Positions 37,235-47,400 of a stretch of 64,000 nucleotides of DNA are shown here, in pieces. Location: contig NZ_CP015136.1 in the NCBI RefSeq assembly GCF_001618865.1, positions 3,259,001 through 3,323,000 of the forward strand. The letters run 5' to 3'. The stretch comes from Luteitalea pratensis. GTDB taxonomy: Bacteria > Acidobacteriota > Vicinamibacteria > Vicinamibacterales > Vicinamibacteraceae. Positions within the stretch are counted from its first letter, which is position 1. Every line of letters starts with the position of its first letter. The notes under the pieces were generated by a model. It saw nothing but the letters and a program-made list of their open reading frames with translations, was not told where the DNA came from and did no database searches. Position numbers and translations under genes: made by a program.

Positions 37235-38762
37235 ATCGCTCTCCATCGGTCACCGTCGATGCTGCGTAGTCCGCGCGTCGAAACGGTAAGAAACGATCCA
37301 CAGCATTAGCGGTGCGGAGGGACAGGAGGGGCGTAACCAGCGCTTCCCGGGCACCCGGCATTGACAAGGGGCAGATTGATTAGAACCCACCGCAGCGAGG
37401 ATGAAAACAAGAAAAGCTCTTCGAGAGCAGCGCGACACGCCGATACACGCTCAAGGCGCAGGCACACCTCAGGCGCTTGCGCGCGAGCGATGACGGTTCG
37501 CAGACGGCGCACGGGGCGCGTCGGTGCCGGCACGATGAACGTTCGATCCGGCGTTGACACGCCCGCCCCGAGGATCCCGGAACTCGGCGTAGATCCGATT
37601 GCGAGGGCACTTTAACGAAGACGCTGTATCGGTGATCGTCTTAAGCGGTGTTCCGGACGGGTACGGCGAGCGAGATGGCAGAGGGAGGCGGCGTGAACGG
37701 TCCCGTGCCCGGGTCGCCGGAGCACAGAAGACGCCGGAATCTTGCAAACGGGACTCCGCGCGTGGGCTGGAATTGGCCCACTCGGGGGAGAAACAGGGGA
37801 GGGGACGCGGGAACGGAGCTGGGCTGTATCAGCTAACTCACTGACAGTAAATAACTTAGAATGGTGGAGGCGGCGGGAGTCGAACCGGTTGACCCTCCAT
37901 CGTGCAACTCATTGCAGGCGCGCGACTTCTGGTGTTAACCCCTGCAATTGCCGCAGTTAAGCCATTCTCCCCGAGTTCACTGCCGTCCCCTGGAATCCTC
38001 TGGAAGCCTCCCCAGTCGTGGAGTATTGGCGGAGGCGGTGGGCACAGTGTCCCGCGTCCAGAATCCCTGGGACAGTTCGGCCGGCGTTGACAACTGAACC
38101 CCGGGTTGCCTGGATGGAGTCTTTGTCACGCTTGGCAACCGGCCGGGGGCGTCCAGGCAATCCCGCGACGAAGCGCCGGTGCCTAGGGCCGAATCACCTT
38201 CCCGACGAAGCACTCCGCCCGGAAGCGGAAGCCATCGTGACCGGCAAAACGTCCGAGGACGAAGGATCCTACCGGCCAGTGAGTGCGCCGCCCCCGACCG
38301 ATCGTCCGTTCGTAGGGATTTACGAGCCGTTACGCCAAACAGGCCCCACTTACGAGCGGCGTGCTTCTTGACAGGCCGCTGTAGCGTCCACCTGCGGCGC
38401 GCCGGATTCTAGCAGTGCCGCAGCTGCGCTGGCGATTTCGTCAACACCGGCATTTACTCTCCCGTTAGACCGATGGAGAATATCGGAAATCAAAAGCTCT
38501 GGTCCTACTTCGACGACGCTGCGAGGCGCGTCCTGCAGCCAATCTTGCGATCCGAAGCGCGGCCGGGCACTGCGTCACGACGTACTTCGAGCTTGCCAAG
38601 AAGGTCGATTACCGAACAACGAAGGGGAACGGCCTTCTCAAGGCGAGCGCATTCAGACTTGCGAAGGAAAATTGCCGACGGGAGGATTCTTGAGCGCAGG
38701 TTCCAGGTTCTCAAGCTTGCCGGACCGAGTAACCTGTGCGCGGCTTTCTGTCTGTTCACTTC
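37235..38762. other. 1.5-kb gene-free region with att-like sequence d
   Basis: No open frame here shows a known family or ribosome site. It holds the class-II att-like sequence at 37862-37960, a degenerate core-like TTGGCGGAGGCGGTGGG at 38025-38041, and an inverted repeat GGTTGCC/GGCAACC (38104-38110 and 38134-38140). The kinase promoter should lie within its last 200 bp. Confidence 0.5.
37862..37960 (-). repeat. Att-like sequence, class II (copy d)
   Basis: The core TGGTGGAGGCGGCGGG is followed by GAACCGGTT and, ~60 bp on, CGCGCGACTTCTGGTGTTAA then CCCCTGC. The copy at 51292-51390 has the same flank, whereas class-I copies have TACCCCCA sites instead. No integrase remnant is seen beside it. 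Confidence 0.6.
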
Positions 38763-41700
38763 ATGAGCGACGACGTCACACCTGAGACCCGCGTCTGCAT
38801 CGCTTGTGGCCGGCCGCTGCGACTGGACGCTCCGGAGGGGTTGTGCCCGGTCTGTTTGCTCAGCCTCGGCAGTGGCAGTGTCGGCGATCCCTCAATTCCG
38901 ACCCTCGCGCCAGGTCCGTCGTCGGACGAAACTGACGAGACGTCCACGCGACTCCATCCAGGAGACATCTGGGGCGACTACCGCATCGGGCGGCTGCTCG
39001 GCCGTGGCGGCATGGGCGAGGTGTACGAGGCCGAACAGTTGCAGACGGGCAGACGTCTGGCGCTGAAGGTTTTACGCAGCCGGTTGCACCGGCCCGACGA
39101 TCGCGCGCGCTTTCTCCGTGAGGGTCAGCTCGCCGCATCCGTCAGCCATCCACACACGGTGTACATCTTTGGGAGCGAGGAGATTGCCGGCACGCCGGTC
39201 ATCACCATGGAGCTCCTCACCGGGGGGACGCTGAAGGATAAGGTCGCCGTGGAGGGCCCGCTGGCCCCTGCGGACGCCGCCGCGGCGGTGCTCGATGTTG
39301 TTGGCGGGCTGGACGCCGCACACGCCGCGGGCATTCTGCATCGCGACGTGAAGCCTTCGAACTGCTTCATCGACCACGAGGGCCTGGTCAAGATCGGCGA
39401 CTTCGGGCTCTCGATCTCAACACTGAGTCGAGACGTGCGTTTCGAGCTGGAGGGAGGTGGATTTCAAGGCACGCCTCAATTCGCCGCACCGGAGCAGCTG
39501 CGCGGCGAGCCACTCGATCTGCGGGCCGACATCTACGCGGTCGGCGCCACGCTCTACTATCTCCTGACGGGGCGACCGCCCTTCGAAGCCACCGACCTGC
39601 GCGATCTGATCAGCCGCGTCGTCCAGGAACCGGCCCCGTCGCCGCGTGATGTCCGCCCGGAGATTCCGCCCGGCCTCGCCGGACTCGTCCTGCAATGCTT
39701 GAGCAAGTGGCCATCGGCTCGCCCGCAGTCGTACGCGGTGCTGGCCGAGGCGCTCCGTCCGTACGCGTGTTCCAGCGCTGTGGCACCACGCCTCGGCGCC
39801 CGCGCATTGGCTGGTGTGGTCGACACCCTGATCATTGGCTTCCCGCTTGGGGTCATTAGCCTCGGGCTCCGGGGTCTGGGCGCGCTTGATGCCGCAGAGG
39901 TCGTTCGCCCTCCTTCGTTGCTGGCCCTGGCCCCAATGGCCAGCCTTGTCTACTATCTGATGCTCGAGGGCACGGCGGGGGCCTCGCTGGGCAAGCGCTT
40001 GTTTGGCCTGCGGGTTGTCTCCGCGTCCGGTCCGCCGTCGTTTCGTCGCGTGTTGATGCGGACGCTGGTCTTCGTGCTGCCGGGCTTGACGCTGACCGCC
40101 GTTATCCTATGGCGAGGGACACCGCCCAACATCCCACCCAACCTCGTGCGACCCGCCAGCGCGCTACTGTTTGCGGCGCTCTTGTTCATCCCGGCCCGGC
40201 GCAAAAATGCATGGCGCGCGTTCCACGAACTCGCCAGTGGCACGCGAGTCGTGTCACGGCCGCGGCCGGATCGTCGGCGTGTGCGGGCGCCGCAACTCGC
40301 TGCGGCACTTCGCGAGCCTGAACGCCGCGCGCACCTTGGTCCATTCGTCGTCCTCGCCGATGTGGGCGCGACGGATCGTGGCACCCTGATGCTCGCGGTC
40401 GATCCGATCCTGCGTCGCAACGTCTGGATTCATCAGCGGCCACTCGGCGACCCGCCGACGAGCGCGAGGCGGCGCGATGTCTCGCGGATCGGGCGGCTGC
40501 ACTGGCTCGCTGCGCAACCCAGCCCCACTGACCACTGGGATGCTTTCGAAGCGCCGCCAGGACGACCGCTGGTCGCCGCTCGCGAGCCCGCCGACTGGCC
40601 GACGCTGAGAGGGTGGCTGATGGATCTGGCCAACGAGCTCGTCGCTGCGGAAGGCGACGGGACGCTACCGGAGGTCAGCCTCGCGCAAATCTGGCTGCGG
40701 GACGACGGCCATGTTGTGCTGCTCGATTTTCATCATCCTATGGTCCGCCACGCCGAGCACCACACCGGAACGATCGCGCCTGGGCCGGCCAGTCTCCTGG
40801 CCGCTCTCTCCGTCCACGCGATGTCGCTGACGCCAGGTGTCGGGGGGTTCCCGCTGTCCCTGCGAACCCTGACCGACGAGTGGCGGCACAGCACCGCGGC
40901 GGGCGCGGAAAAGGCGCGCGAGCAACTGGTCGCCCTCTCGGGCACGTTGGACCGCGTCACGCGCGCCCGTCGTGCACTGCCAATGGCCTTGTTCTTGGTG
41001 CCCCTCCTGGCCATGATGGGTGCCTGCGTGGTCGCCGTGCCGGCGATACACCGCATGCGGACGGCGGAACACGCGAATATGTTGCAGTGGTTGGACATGC
41101 TCATCACCCCGACGCCCGACAGCCGGCTGGTTGATCCGGACCTTTACCAAGAGGCCGAACACTACGTCGCCGACCGCTTCCGTTCGAGCTTGAGCGACGA
41201 AACGTTCTGGCGCACCTTCACGCCTCAACGGGAACGTCAGGCCCTTCGGCATGATGCCGCGCGGCGCCTCCTGGCGCGATACCCCGCCGACGCCAGCCAC
41301 GTCATCGCGCGCTCGGCACGACTGGCGCCGGAGATCGAACGAGCAGACCAGGCCAGCCGGCAGATCGCGGACGGGGCCGAGGGGTTCGTGTCGTTGGTGG
41401 TCAGTACTCTGGTGGCGCTTATCACGGCACTGGTAATGATCTTTCACATCGTCTCGTCGCTGGTGATCCCAGGCGGTGTCGTCACCCGATTCAACGGGTT
41501 GGCCGTCGTCACGGCCGATGGTCGTGGGGTGAGTCGGGCGCGCTCGCTGGCTCGCGCGCTCCTGGCGTGGTCGCCCGCCGCGCTCTGGTTTATCGGGCTG
41601 GCCGCGTCGCAGAGAAGCCCGGACAGCATCCCCCTCCCGTCCTCGCCGATGGTCGGCCTCGTGTTGACGTATCTGCTCCTGGCCGCCGGCGCCATCGCCA

Positions 41701-41765
41701 CCCTCGTGCACCCTCAGCAAGGACCCCACGATCGGCTGGCCAGGACCTGGGTCATTCCGCGGTAA
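38763..41765 (+). CDS. Ser/Thr kinase with zinc ribbon and RDD membrane domains
   Basis: 1000 residues from ATG 38763. Residues 10-32 form a zinc ribbon (CIACGRPLRLD, GLCPVC). The kinase domain spans ~75-335: LLGRGGMGEVYEAEQ, LALKVLRS lysine, ILHRDVKPSNCF, KIGDFGLSIS, GTPQFAAPEQL. Next comes an RDD-type membrane region (PRLGARALAGVVDTLIIG, GASLGKRLFGLRVV), then a soluble kinase-like or binding region, a span at MALFLVPLLAMMGACVVAVP, and further spans with a second RDD-like block near the end. It likely senses membrane state. The sigma-factor gene begins 6 bp downstream, the reverse order of the other two pairs. Confidence 0.9.
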   Translation: MSDDVTPETRVCIACGRPLRLDAPEGLCPVCLLSLGSGSVGDPSIPTLAPGPSSDETDETSTRLHPGDIWGDYRIGRLLGRGGMGEVYEAEQLQTGRRLALKVLRSRLHRPDDRARFLREGQLAASVSHPHTVYIFGSEEIAGTPVITMELLTGGTLKDKVAVEGPLAPADAAAAVLDVVGGLDAAHAAGILHRDVKPSNCFIDHEGLVKIGDFGLSISTLSRDVRFELEGGGFQGTPQFAAPEQLRGEPLDLRADIYAVGATLYYLLTGRPPFEATDLRDLISRVVQEPAPSPRDVRPEIPPGLAGLVLQCLSKWPSARPQSYAVLAEALRPYACSSAVAPRLGARALAGVVDTLIIGFPLGVISLGLRGLGALDAAEVVRPPSLLALAPMASLVYYLMLEGTAGASLGKRLFGLRVVSASGPPSFRRVLMRTLVFVLPGLTLTAVILWRGTPPNIPPNLVRPASALLFAALLFIPARRKNAWRAFHELASGTRVVSRPRPDRRRVRAPQLAAALREPERRAHLGPFVVLADVGATDRGTLMLAVDPILRRNVWIHQRPLGDPPTSARRRDVSRIGRLHWLAAQPSPTDHWDAFEAPPGRPLVAAREPADWPTLRGWLMDLANELVAAEGDGTLPEVSLAQIWLRDDGHVVLLDFHHPMVRHAEHHTGTIAPGPASLLAALSVHAMSLTPGVGGFPLSLRTLTDEWRHSTAAGAEKAREQLVALSGTLDRVTRARRALPMALFLVPLLAMMGACVVAVPAIHRMRTAEHANMLQWLDMLITPTPDSRLVDPDLYQEAEHYVADRFRSSLSDETFWRTFTPQRERQALRHDAARRLLARYPADASHVIARSARLAPEIERADQASRQIADGAEGFVSLVVSTLVALITALVMIFHIVSSLVIPGGVVTRFNGLAVVTADGRGVSRARSLARALLAWSPAALWFIGLAASQRSPDSIPLPSSPMVGLVLTYLLLAAGAIATLVHPQQGPHDRLARTWVIPR

Positions 41766-41771
41766 GTCGAC

Positions 41772-42485
41772 GTGGTGAGGTCCTTCCAGACCACGCGGTG
41801 GAGTCTCGTCCTCGCGGCGGGCGGCGACACGTCGCCGGCGGCGCGGGCCGCCCTCGCGAGCTTGTGTGAACTCTACTGGTATCCGCTGTATGCCTATGTC
41901 CGCCGGCGCGGCCGCAGTCCCGACGACGCCAGCGACGTGACCCAAGCGTTCTTTACCGCACTCCTAGAGCGGCACGACTTCGACCAGTTGAGCCCCGAGC
42001 GGGGGCGCTTTCGCGCGTTCCTGCTCGCGTCTCTCAAGCATTTCCTCGCGAACGATTTCGCCCGTCGTCGGGCGCAGAAGCGGGGCGGCGGCGCCGCGCC
42101 GGTCTCGTTGCCGCTTGATCATGCAGAAGAGCGCTATGCGCGAGAGCCGGCCGACGCGACGACGCCAGAGATGCTGTATGAGCGCCGCTGGGCGCTCATC
42201 GTGATCGAGCGAGTGCTGTCCACGCTTCGCCACGAATGGCGGCGGCAGCAGCGGGAACAGGAATTCGAGGCGCTCCGCAGTTGTCTGCTCGGCACGGCGC
42301 CGCCCGGTGGGTACGCCGCGACAGCCGCGGCACTGGCCATGTCGGAGGGGGCGGTGAAAACGGCGGTCCATCGGTTGCGGCGTCGGTTCCGGACGCAGCT
42401 GCGACAGAACATCGCGGAGACCGTCTCGGAACCCAGCGAGGTTGAGGAAGAGATCCGCTATCTCATTCGGACGCTGGCCCTGTAA
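41772..42485 (+). CDS. ECF RNA polymerase sigma factor
   Basis: 237 residues from GTG 41772 (a second GTG is adjacent). Region 2: FQTTRWSLVLAAGG, YWYPLYAYVRRRGRSPDDAS, DVTQAFFTALLER, GRFRAFLLASLKHFLAND. Region 4: LAMSEGAVKTAVHRLRRRFR. The C-terminal tail (IRYLIRTLAL) belongs to a group common in Planctomycetes and Acidobacteria. It follows the zinc-ribbon/RDD kinase with a 6-bp gap, so the two form an operon and the kinase is the likely controller. The last 79 bp are duplicated at 46072. Confidence 0.92.
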   Translation: MVRSFQTTRWSLVLAAGGDTSPAARAALASLCELYWYPLYAYVRRRGRSPDDASDVTQAFFTALLERHDFDQLSPERGRFRAFLLASLKHFLANDFARRRAQKRGGGAAPVSLPLDHAEERYAREPADATTPEMLYERRWALIVIERVLSTLRHEWRRQQREQEFEALRSCLLGTAPPGGYAATAAALAMSEGAVKTAVHRLRRRFRTQLRQNIAETVSEPSEVEEEIRYLIRTLAL

Positions 42486-42592
42486 CCTTTTTTGTCATTT
42501 CCGTCTGATCGGTGCATGAGCCACACCCAAGGCACCTTTCCCCCGCCATGGCAGCCCCTTTGTCAACGCAGGAGGAAGACCCCAGGGGCAGT
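42407..42592 (+). repeat. 186-bp duplicated block, left copy
   Basis: Contains the last 26 codons of the sigma gene, its stop, and ~107 bp of downstream sequence up to CCCCAGGGGCAGT. The second copy at 46072-46263 is near-identical (a few substitutions and ~6 extra bases). The two bracket 3.48 kb. Confidence 0.9.
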
Positions 42593-43496
42593 CGCATTCA
42601 TCGCCTTCTCCACGGTAACGCGGACGGGGACGAAGCAGGCGTTACGAACTTGTGAGCCGGCCAGTGACGGCGGGTCCGCTTCTGCCGCGAGGACAGGACG
42701 TAGCGCCACTACGGTCAAGGCCCGTATCGCGCTTGTAGCCGGACGTCTCTGTGCCGCCGCTGTGGTGATTCCCATGGCGGTTGAAGGCTCGAGCACCATC
42801 GCCTGCGCGGCGCCCGCGCCTCTCGCGGTCGCTACCTTCATCGCGAACGCCGGCATCCACGAGCGAATGCCTGCGCGCTCGCTGCTCTACATCCGGGAAC
42901 GCGCTTGTGCACAGCACGGTGGAAAGCAGGACCTCAGACCCGGTGTGCCGGTCATTCACGACAACACACTTGCGGCCGTCAACCCGTCCTCTCCGATCCT
43001 GCTCGTACCCGCCACAGATGCCAAGACGGCGCCGCCGTCGGGCGGCGTAGCGCTCGCTACGGGACGTGACCTGCCTTCCAATCTCGTTGCGCCGCACACT
43101 CTCGAGCCCCAGCTGGCGAGGATGTGGAAGCAATCGCGCACGTTCCGGCGACAGTGCGCCCGCATCAATGCCGCACCGGGCCTCGTGGTTCGGGTCCTCA
43201 CTGCTGCCGCGGTGAGCCAGTCCGGCGACCGAGCGGCGACGCACCTCCAGCGTAGTGCCACCGGGCTCGAAGCCGTCGTGAACATCACTGGCCGTGCGGC
43301 GGCGAGCGACTTCATCGAAATCATCGCCCACGAGTTCGAGCACATCGTCGAACAACTGGATGGGGTGGATCTGGCTCGATTCGCTCGCCTGGCGCCCGGT
43401 ACCGTCTGGGCGACCGGTACCCAGCAGTTCGAGACGGAACGTGCCACTCACACCGGCCGGTTGGTCGCGGCGGAGGTTGAAGGCCGCGCGCGTTAG
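42516..43496 (+). CDS. Putative exported zinc metalloprotease
   Basis: The recognisable part begins around residue 75 with a signal-like stretch (RIALVAGRLCAAAVVIPMAV) and carries FIEIIAHEFEHIVEQLDGVD, an HExxH zinc site with a following acidic region as in small gluzincin-like proteases. The rest is not assignable. ATG 42516 lies in the duplicated block and its first ~80 residues look non-coding, so the true start is probably between 42700 and 42774. The next gene starts 10 bp downstream, suggesting co-transcription with the propeller protein. Confidence 0.6.
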   Translation: MSHTQGTFPPPWQPLCQRRRKTPGAVAFIAFSTVTRTGTKQALRTCEPASDGGSASAARTGRSATTVKARIALVAGRLCAAAVVIPMAVEGSSTIACAAPAPLAVATFIANAGIHERMPARSLLYIRERACAQHGGKQDLRPGVPVIHDNTLAAVNPSSPILLVPATDAKTAPPSGGVALATGRDLPSNLVAPHTLEPQLARMWKQSRTFRRQCARINAAPGLVVRVLTAAAVSQSGDRAATHLQRSATGLEAVVNITGRAAASDFIEIIAHEFEHIVEQLDGVDLARFARLAPGTVWATGTQQFETERATHTGRLVAAEVEGRAR

Positions 43497-43505
43497 GGGA
43501 TTTCT

Positions 43506-44867
43506 ATGCGCACTTCCTGGACTCGCATGTTGGCAGGGGCCGCCTCCGGTCTGCTCCTCGCAGCTCCGGAGACGCAGGGAGCAGACTCGTGCCCACTCAC
43601 CGCGATTCCGCAAGGTTCCAGTGCCTCCGAGTTCGGCCCTCCCAGCATCAGCGCCGACGGACGCTTTTTGGCCTTCGCGTCGCGCACTCGCCTGGTCACG
43701 TTGGCGACGGGTACCGGAAGCGAGATCTACGTGCTCGATCTGATGACGCAGACGCTGACCGTAGAGAGCCCTCTGCCTAGCGATTCTCTTTTGAGCAGCG
43801 ACAGCCGCGCTCCTAGCATCAGCAGCGATGGCCGGTTCCTCGTGTTCGAATGGGTCGGAACGTCTCGTGGCGGAAGCGCTCCACCTGAGCATAAGCAAAT
43901 CATGCTGCGCGATCGTCGAGTCGGGACGATACGAATGCTCAGCGTGAACGGCAGCGCGGTGCCCGGCGACCAGTCCAGTAGTAATGCTGTCCTCAGCGCT
44001 GACGGGCGTGTCGTCGCCTTCGAATCGCTCGCGACGAATCTGGTGCCAGGCACCGACGTGAACGGGGCCGATCGCGACATCTACATTGCTGTTCTTGCCA
44101 CGGGCGCGATCACACGCGCGAGTCTCGATACCAGCGGTCTTCAGCGGGAGGGGCCGAGCTTCGCGCCGGCCGTCAGTGCTGACGGTCGGTACGTGGCGTT
44201 CACGTCCGATGCGAGGCTGGACGAGGCTTCTGCGCTGGGAGACGCGCGGACGGACCGGCCACACACCGGCAGGCATCACGTGTTCGTGCGCGATCTGGCG
44301 CGTGGGATCACGCGGCGAGTGAGTCGCCGACCGGATGGGAGCGAACCCAACGGAGCAAGCTTCCTCCCCTCGATCAACAGCGATGGCCGCTGGCTGGCAT
44401 TCGTATCGAACGCGACCGATCTCGCCGCTGGCGATACGAAAGACGTTTCGAATATCTTTCTCCATGACCTCGAGGCGTCCACGACGACGCTTGTCAGCCG
44501 CGGCGTCGACGGCGCCGCGAGCGATGGCGCAAGCACGCGGCCCGTGCTCTCGGGGAGCGGACACTTGGTGGCCTTCGAGTCCGTCGCGTCCAACTTGGTA
44601 TGCGGAAAGCGATGCCGCCCGCTCGACCTGGACATCAACCTCTTGACCGATGTGTTCGTCTTCGATCGAGATGAGCGGTCGATCGTACGCCTCAGTTCCG
44701 ACTCGCACAGCGGCTGGATGGAGGCGAGTGGGTCGCCAGCGCTCGACGCAAGCGGACGCGTTGCGGCGTTCTCATCGCGTCATCCGATAGCCGATCACGA
44801 TACCCGCAACGACTTCGACTTGTTCGTCGTGACGCCTTGTGGTGACGGCACGACAGTCCAACGGTGA
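43506..44867 (+). CDS. Secreted PD40/TolB-like propeller protein
   Basis: 453 residues with a signal peptide (MRTSWTRMLAGAASGLLLAA). Six or seven blades with the recurring pair SxDGRxxAFxS and DIYxxxL: PSISADGRFLAFASRTRL, NAVLSADGRVVAFESLATNL, PAVSADGRYVAFTSDARL, SGSGHLVAFESVASNL. It is smaller than, and lacks the C-terminal modules of, the protein at 13036-15306. Role unknown; it likely binds in the periplasm or outside. It directly follows the putative metalloprotease gene. Confidence 0.82.
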   Translation: MRTSWTRMLAGAASGLLLAAPETQGADSCPLTAIPQGSSASEFGPPSISADGRFLAFASRTRLVTLATGTGSEIYVLDLMTQTLTVESPLPSDSLLSSDSRAPSISSDGRFLVFEWVGTSRGGSAPPEHKQIMLRDRRVGTIRMLSVNGSAVPGDQSSSNAVLSADGRVVAFESLATNLVPGTDVNGADRDIYIAVLATGAITRASLDTSGLQREGPSFAPAVSADGRYVAFTSDARLDEASALGDARTDRPHTGRHHVFVRDLARGITRRVSRRPDGSEPNGASFLPSINSDGRWLAFVSNATDLAAGDTKDVSNIFLHDLEASTTTLVSRGVDGAASDGASTRPVLSGSGHLVAFESVASNLVCGKRCRPLDLDINLLTDVFVFDRDERSIVRLSSDSHSGWMEASGSPALDASGRVAAFSSRHPIADHDTRNDFDLFVVTPCGDGTTVQR

Positions 44868-44983
44868 CGTTTGTCATGACAAGCGGAGGGCGATCCGGAA
44901 GCGCCACTCTCCCGAACACGGTTGAACCTTGGATCGACAGCGGCGTTGGTGCATCGCGAGCCGTCTGCACGGGCGTTCAGAGC

Positions 44984-46071
44984 GGCGTTGGTGCATGGTT
45001 GCTGCGGCCCTCCCGTCAGTGGGTCGGCGAGTTGGAGCCGGTGGCGTGCCGACCGCCTACACCGCATGATCGTGCGATGAAGTCGCGCGTGCATCCCACG
45101 TACAAGACAACACTATCGTGTGGCGAACTGGCGGTTGTATGAACGCGCCCTCGTCATTCGAGGCGACGTGACGTTGTGGCTCTCCCCGGAGGCTATGGCC
45201 GCGTGGGGAGTTCCGCCGTGCGGTCGACCGGGCGGGCAGCGGCGGTTCTCAGATGTGGCGATTGAGACCGCCATGACCCTCCGGCTCGTGTTCCGTTTGC
45301 CACTGCGCAGACCGAGGGCTTCGTCCGGTCGATCCTGACGTGATGCGCGCGAGTCTCGATGCGCCGGACCACTCGGCGCTCTCGCGACGGGGTCAGTTGC
45401 TGGATGTCGCGCTGCACGACATCCCGACCACTGGACCACTGTATCTCATCGTCGACAGTACGGGACACTCTGTTGTTGGCGAAGGGGAGTGGGCGGCCGC
45501 GACAAACGGCGGACGTGGCACGCGAGGCTGGAAGAAACTCCATCTGGGTGTCGATCGCTTCGGCGCGATCGTCGGCCATGCACTGACGGACGCGACGGTC
45601 GATGACGCGACCGTGGGCATTGGCCTGATCGTAGCGGCTTCTGGTCACGTCGTCAGTGTCACGGCGGACTCGGCCTACGACACCGTCGCCTTCTATGAGG
45701 CCGTCGAGTGCGCGACGCGCGCGGTGCCGCCAACTAGGACGGCGAAAGTGTCGCGCCGCGGACCGCGCTCGAATGCGCGCGATCGCGTGATCACCGACGT
45801 GGAAAGGCTCGGACGGCGCGAGTGGAAGAAGGCCTCTGGCTACGATCGGCAGGCCCGTGTGGAGAATGCCTTCTTCCGCTACATGTCCGTCATTAGCGAT
45901 GGCGTTCGCGCCCGCAGTGTACGTGGCCGGGAGGTCGAGGCGAGGCTTGCGTGCCGCGTCCTGAACCGGATGACGGCGCTTGGCAGGCCGGGGAGTCGGC
46001 TGCGAGCAGTAGGTGACGAGCCCGCGCGTTGGGAGAACTGCGAGTCCGGTGTCGAGCCATGCACCAACGCC
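44984..46071 (+). mobile_element. Full-length inactive IS903-type copy
   Basis: The left end GGCGTTGGTGCATGG is at 44984 and the right end ATGCACCAACGCC finishes at 46071 (1088 bp). A solo left-end motif lies just before it at 44942. The transposase starts at ATG 45078. It has a frameshift near 45305-45340, where a base is lost in the LPLRQTEGF region; the second frame then runs past the right end into the duplicated block. Catalytic VDSTG, TADSAYD and RVENAFFRYM remain. The duplicated block begins on the very next base. Confidence 0.87.
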
Positions 46072-46263
46072 GAACATCGCGGAGACCGTCTCGGAACCCA
46101 GCGAGGTTGAGGAAGAGATCCGCTATCTCATTCGGACGCTGGCCCTGTAACCTTTCTTGTCATTTCCGTCTGATCGGTGCATGAGCCACACCCAAGGCAC
46201 CTTTCCCACCCATGCGCATGGCAGCCCCTTTTGTCGACGCGGGAGGAAGACCCCAGGGGCAGT
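46072..46263 (+). repeat. Duplicated block, right copy
   Basis: Near-identical to 42407-42592, including the sigma-factor tail, stop codon and downstream CCACACCCAAGGCACC. Its left edge coincides with the right terminal base of the IS at 44984-46071. Confidence 0.9.
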
Positions 46264-46427
46264 GGAATGGGGAGCGGGCGACTCGTGGCTATGTGCCCCT
46301 AGTCAATGAATCAGTTGTTGCGGCCTTTCGGTCGTGAGGTCGGAGGTTTCATAGGCGACGCGCGCTCACGAAGACCGCCAACAGTGGCGACTTCTTCGAA
46401 GGTTTGTTGCGTCCCCTGGAGGTTTCG

Positions 46428-47138
46428 ATGGAAAAGCGATTGCTGTTCTTCGCGTACCCGGTGTTGCTGATCGCGGCGTGCACGACCAGTACGACGCCCA
46501 CTGCACCGACATCGGCGCCAAATGCCGGAAGCGGAGCGCTCGCGCATGTGGGGCATGGCGGGACCGCCGCGGGCACGGCCAGCGCCGATGACCCCAATTC
46601 GGCCGCTCACGACGACAAGGGGTACATTGACGGCTGGTTCAATGGCGAGGACGTGCGGCTTTACTATACGAAGTCTTTTTTCTGTGACCCGCTGTCGGCG
46701 ACCACGACCGTCCCATGCGAGCTTGGGGGGCCGCCGGACACGGCGCCCCGCCCAGGGCCGATCCCGACAATCTACGCCATCGCTGCCGCACCGACGATCG
46801 CGAATCTGGTCGATCCGACAACTCTCGCCTGCCGCGCCGGCACACCGTGTCTCAATCACCCGTTGATGATCGATCTGTCGCGTATCGGCGGCAGTTCAAC
46901 CGCGGGACCCGCGGCACACAATCACATCCTGACCTCGCGCGGGGGTGGCTGGTTCCATACGGTGAACATCCGCGTGTTCTCGCTTGCCGCCTGGAACGAG
47001 ATCGCAGCGGCCAAGACATTGGCCAAAGTCCGTGAGCTGCAGGGTCATCCCAGCGTAGGCACGCCCGGGGTGATCAGCGCCGATACGCCGACCAACATCT
47101 TCTTCTTCATTGCCGGGCTGCGGCCTGAGGGGGAGTAA
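46428..47138 (+). CDS. Lipoprotein of unknown function
   Basis: 236 residues from ATG 46428 with CTGGAGG upstream. The signal ends in a lipobox (LLIAAC), then a Thr/Ser/Pro-rich spacer. The mature domain contains YIDGWFNGEDVRLYYTKSFF, a disulphide-like Cys pair (ACRAGTPCL) and histidine-rich NHPLMIDL / AAHNHIL. I do not recognise the family; Cys and His content would suit metal or small-ligand binding. It follows the right copy of the duplicated block, so it was probably the original neighbour of the sigma gene before the 3.5-kb insertion. Confidence 0.78.
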   Translation: MEKRLLFFAYPVLLIAACTTSTTPTAPTSAPNAGSGALAHVGHGGTAAGTASADDPNSAAHDDKGYIDGWFNGEDVRLYYTKSFFCDPLSATTTVPCELGGPPDTAPRPGPIPTIYAIAAAPTIANLVDPTTLACRAGTPCLNHPLMIDLSRIGGSSTAGPAAHNHILTSRGGGWFHTVNIRVFSLAAWNEIAAAKTLAKVRELQGHPSVGTPGVISADTPTNIFFFIAGLRPEGE

Positions 47139-47400
47139 GGGGCGCGTCCGTAAATATGGCCCCGTCACGGCGACCTACCTCCTGGACGAGCCCGTGCAGT
47201 CTGGGCGTCTGCGTCGTTATCAAGAGTGACTCGTTCTCTCGTACCGCCGTCGAACGCCGGCTCAACGCCTGTCCGCCCGTGTGGGCTGCTGGGGATCGTG
47301 CGTGCTCCTCCACGGGCCGCGTGCGACGCGCACAGACAGGAGCATCCCCGTGGTCAACAGCCAAGGGCCCGATCCTGACCGCTTGTGCGAAAGCGGCGCG

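Noticed and set aside
38473-38766. Small gene upstream of the zinc-ribbon kinase
   Set aside because: Arg/Ser-rich translation without motif or ribosome site; it overlaps the kinase start region.
42642-44708. A 688-codon open frame on the minus strand
   Set aside because: It is antisense to two plus-strand genes with clear signal peptides and motifs (HEFEH, propeller blades); its own translation shows no family pattern. High GC content produces such shadows.
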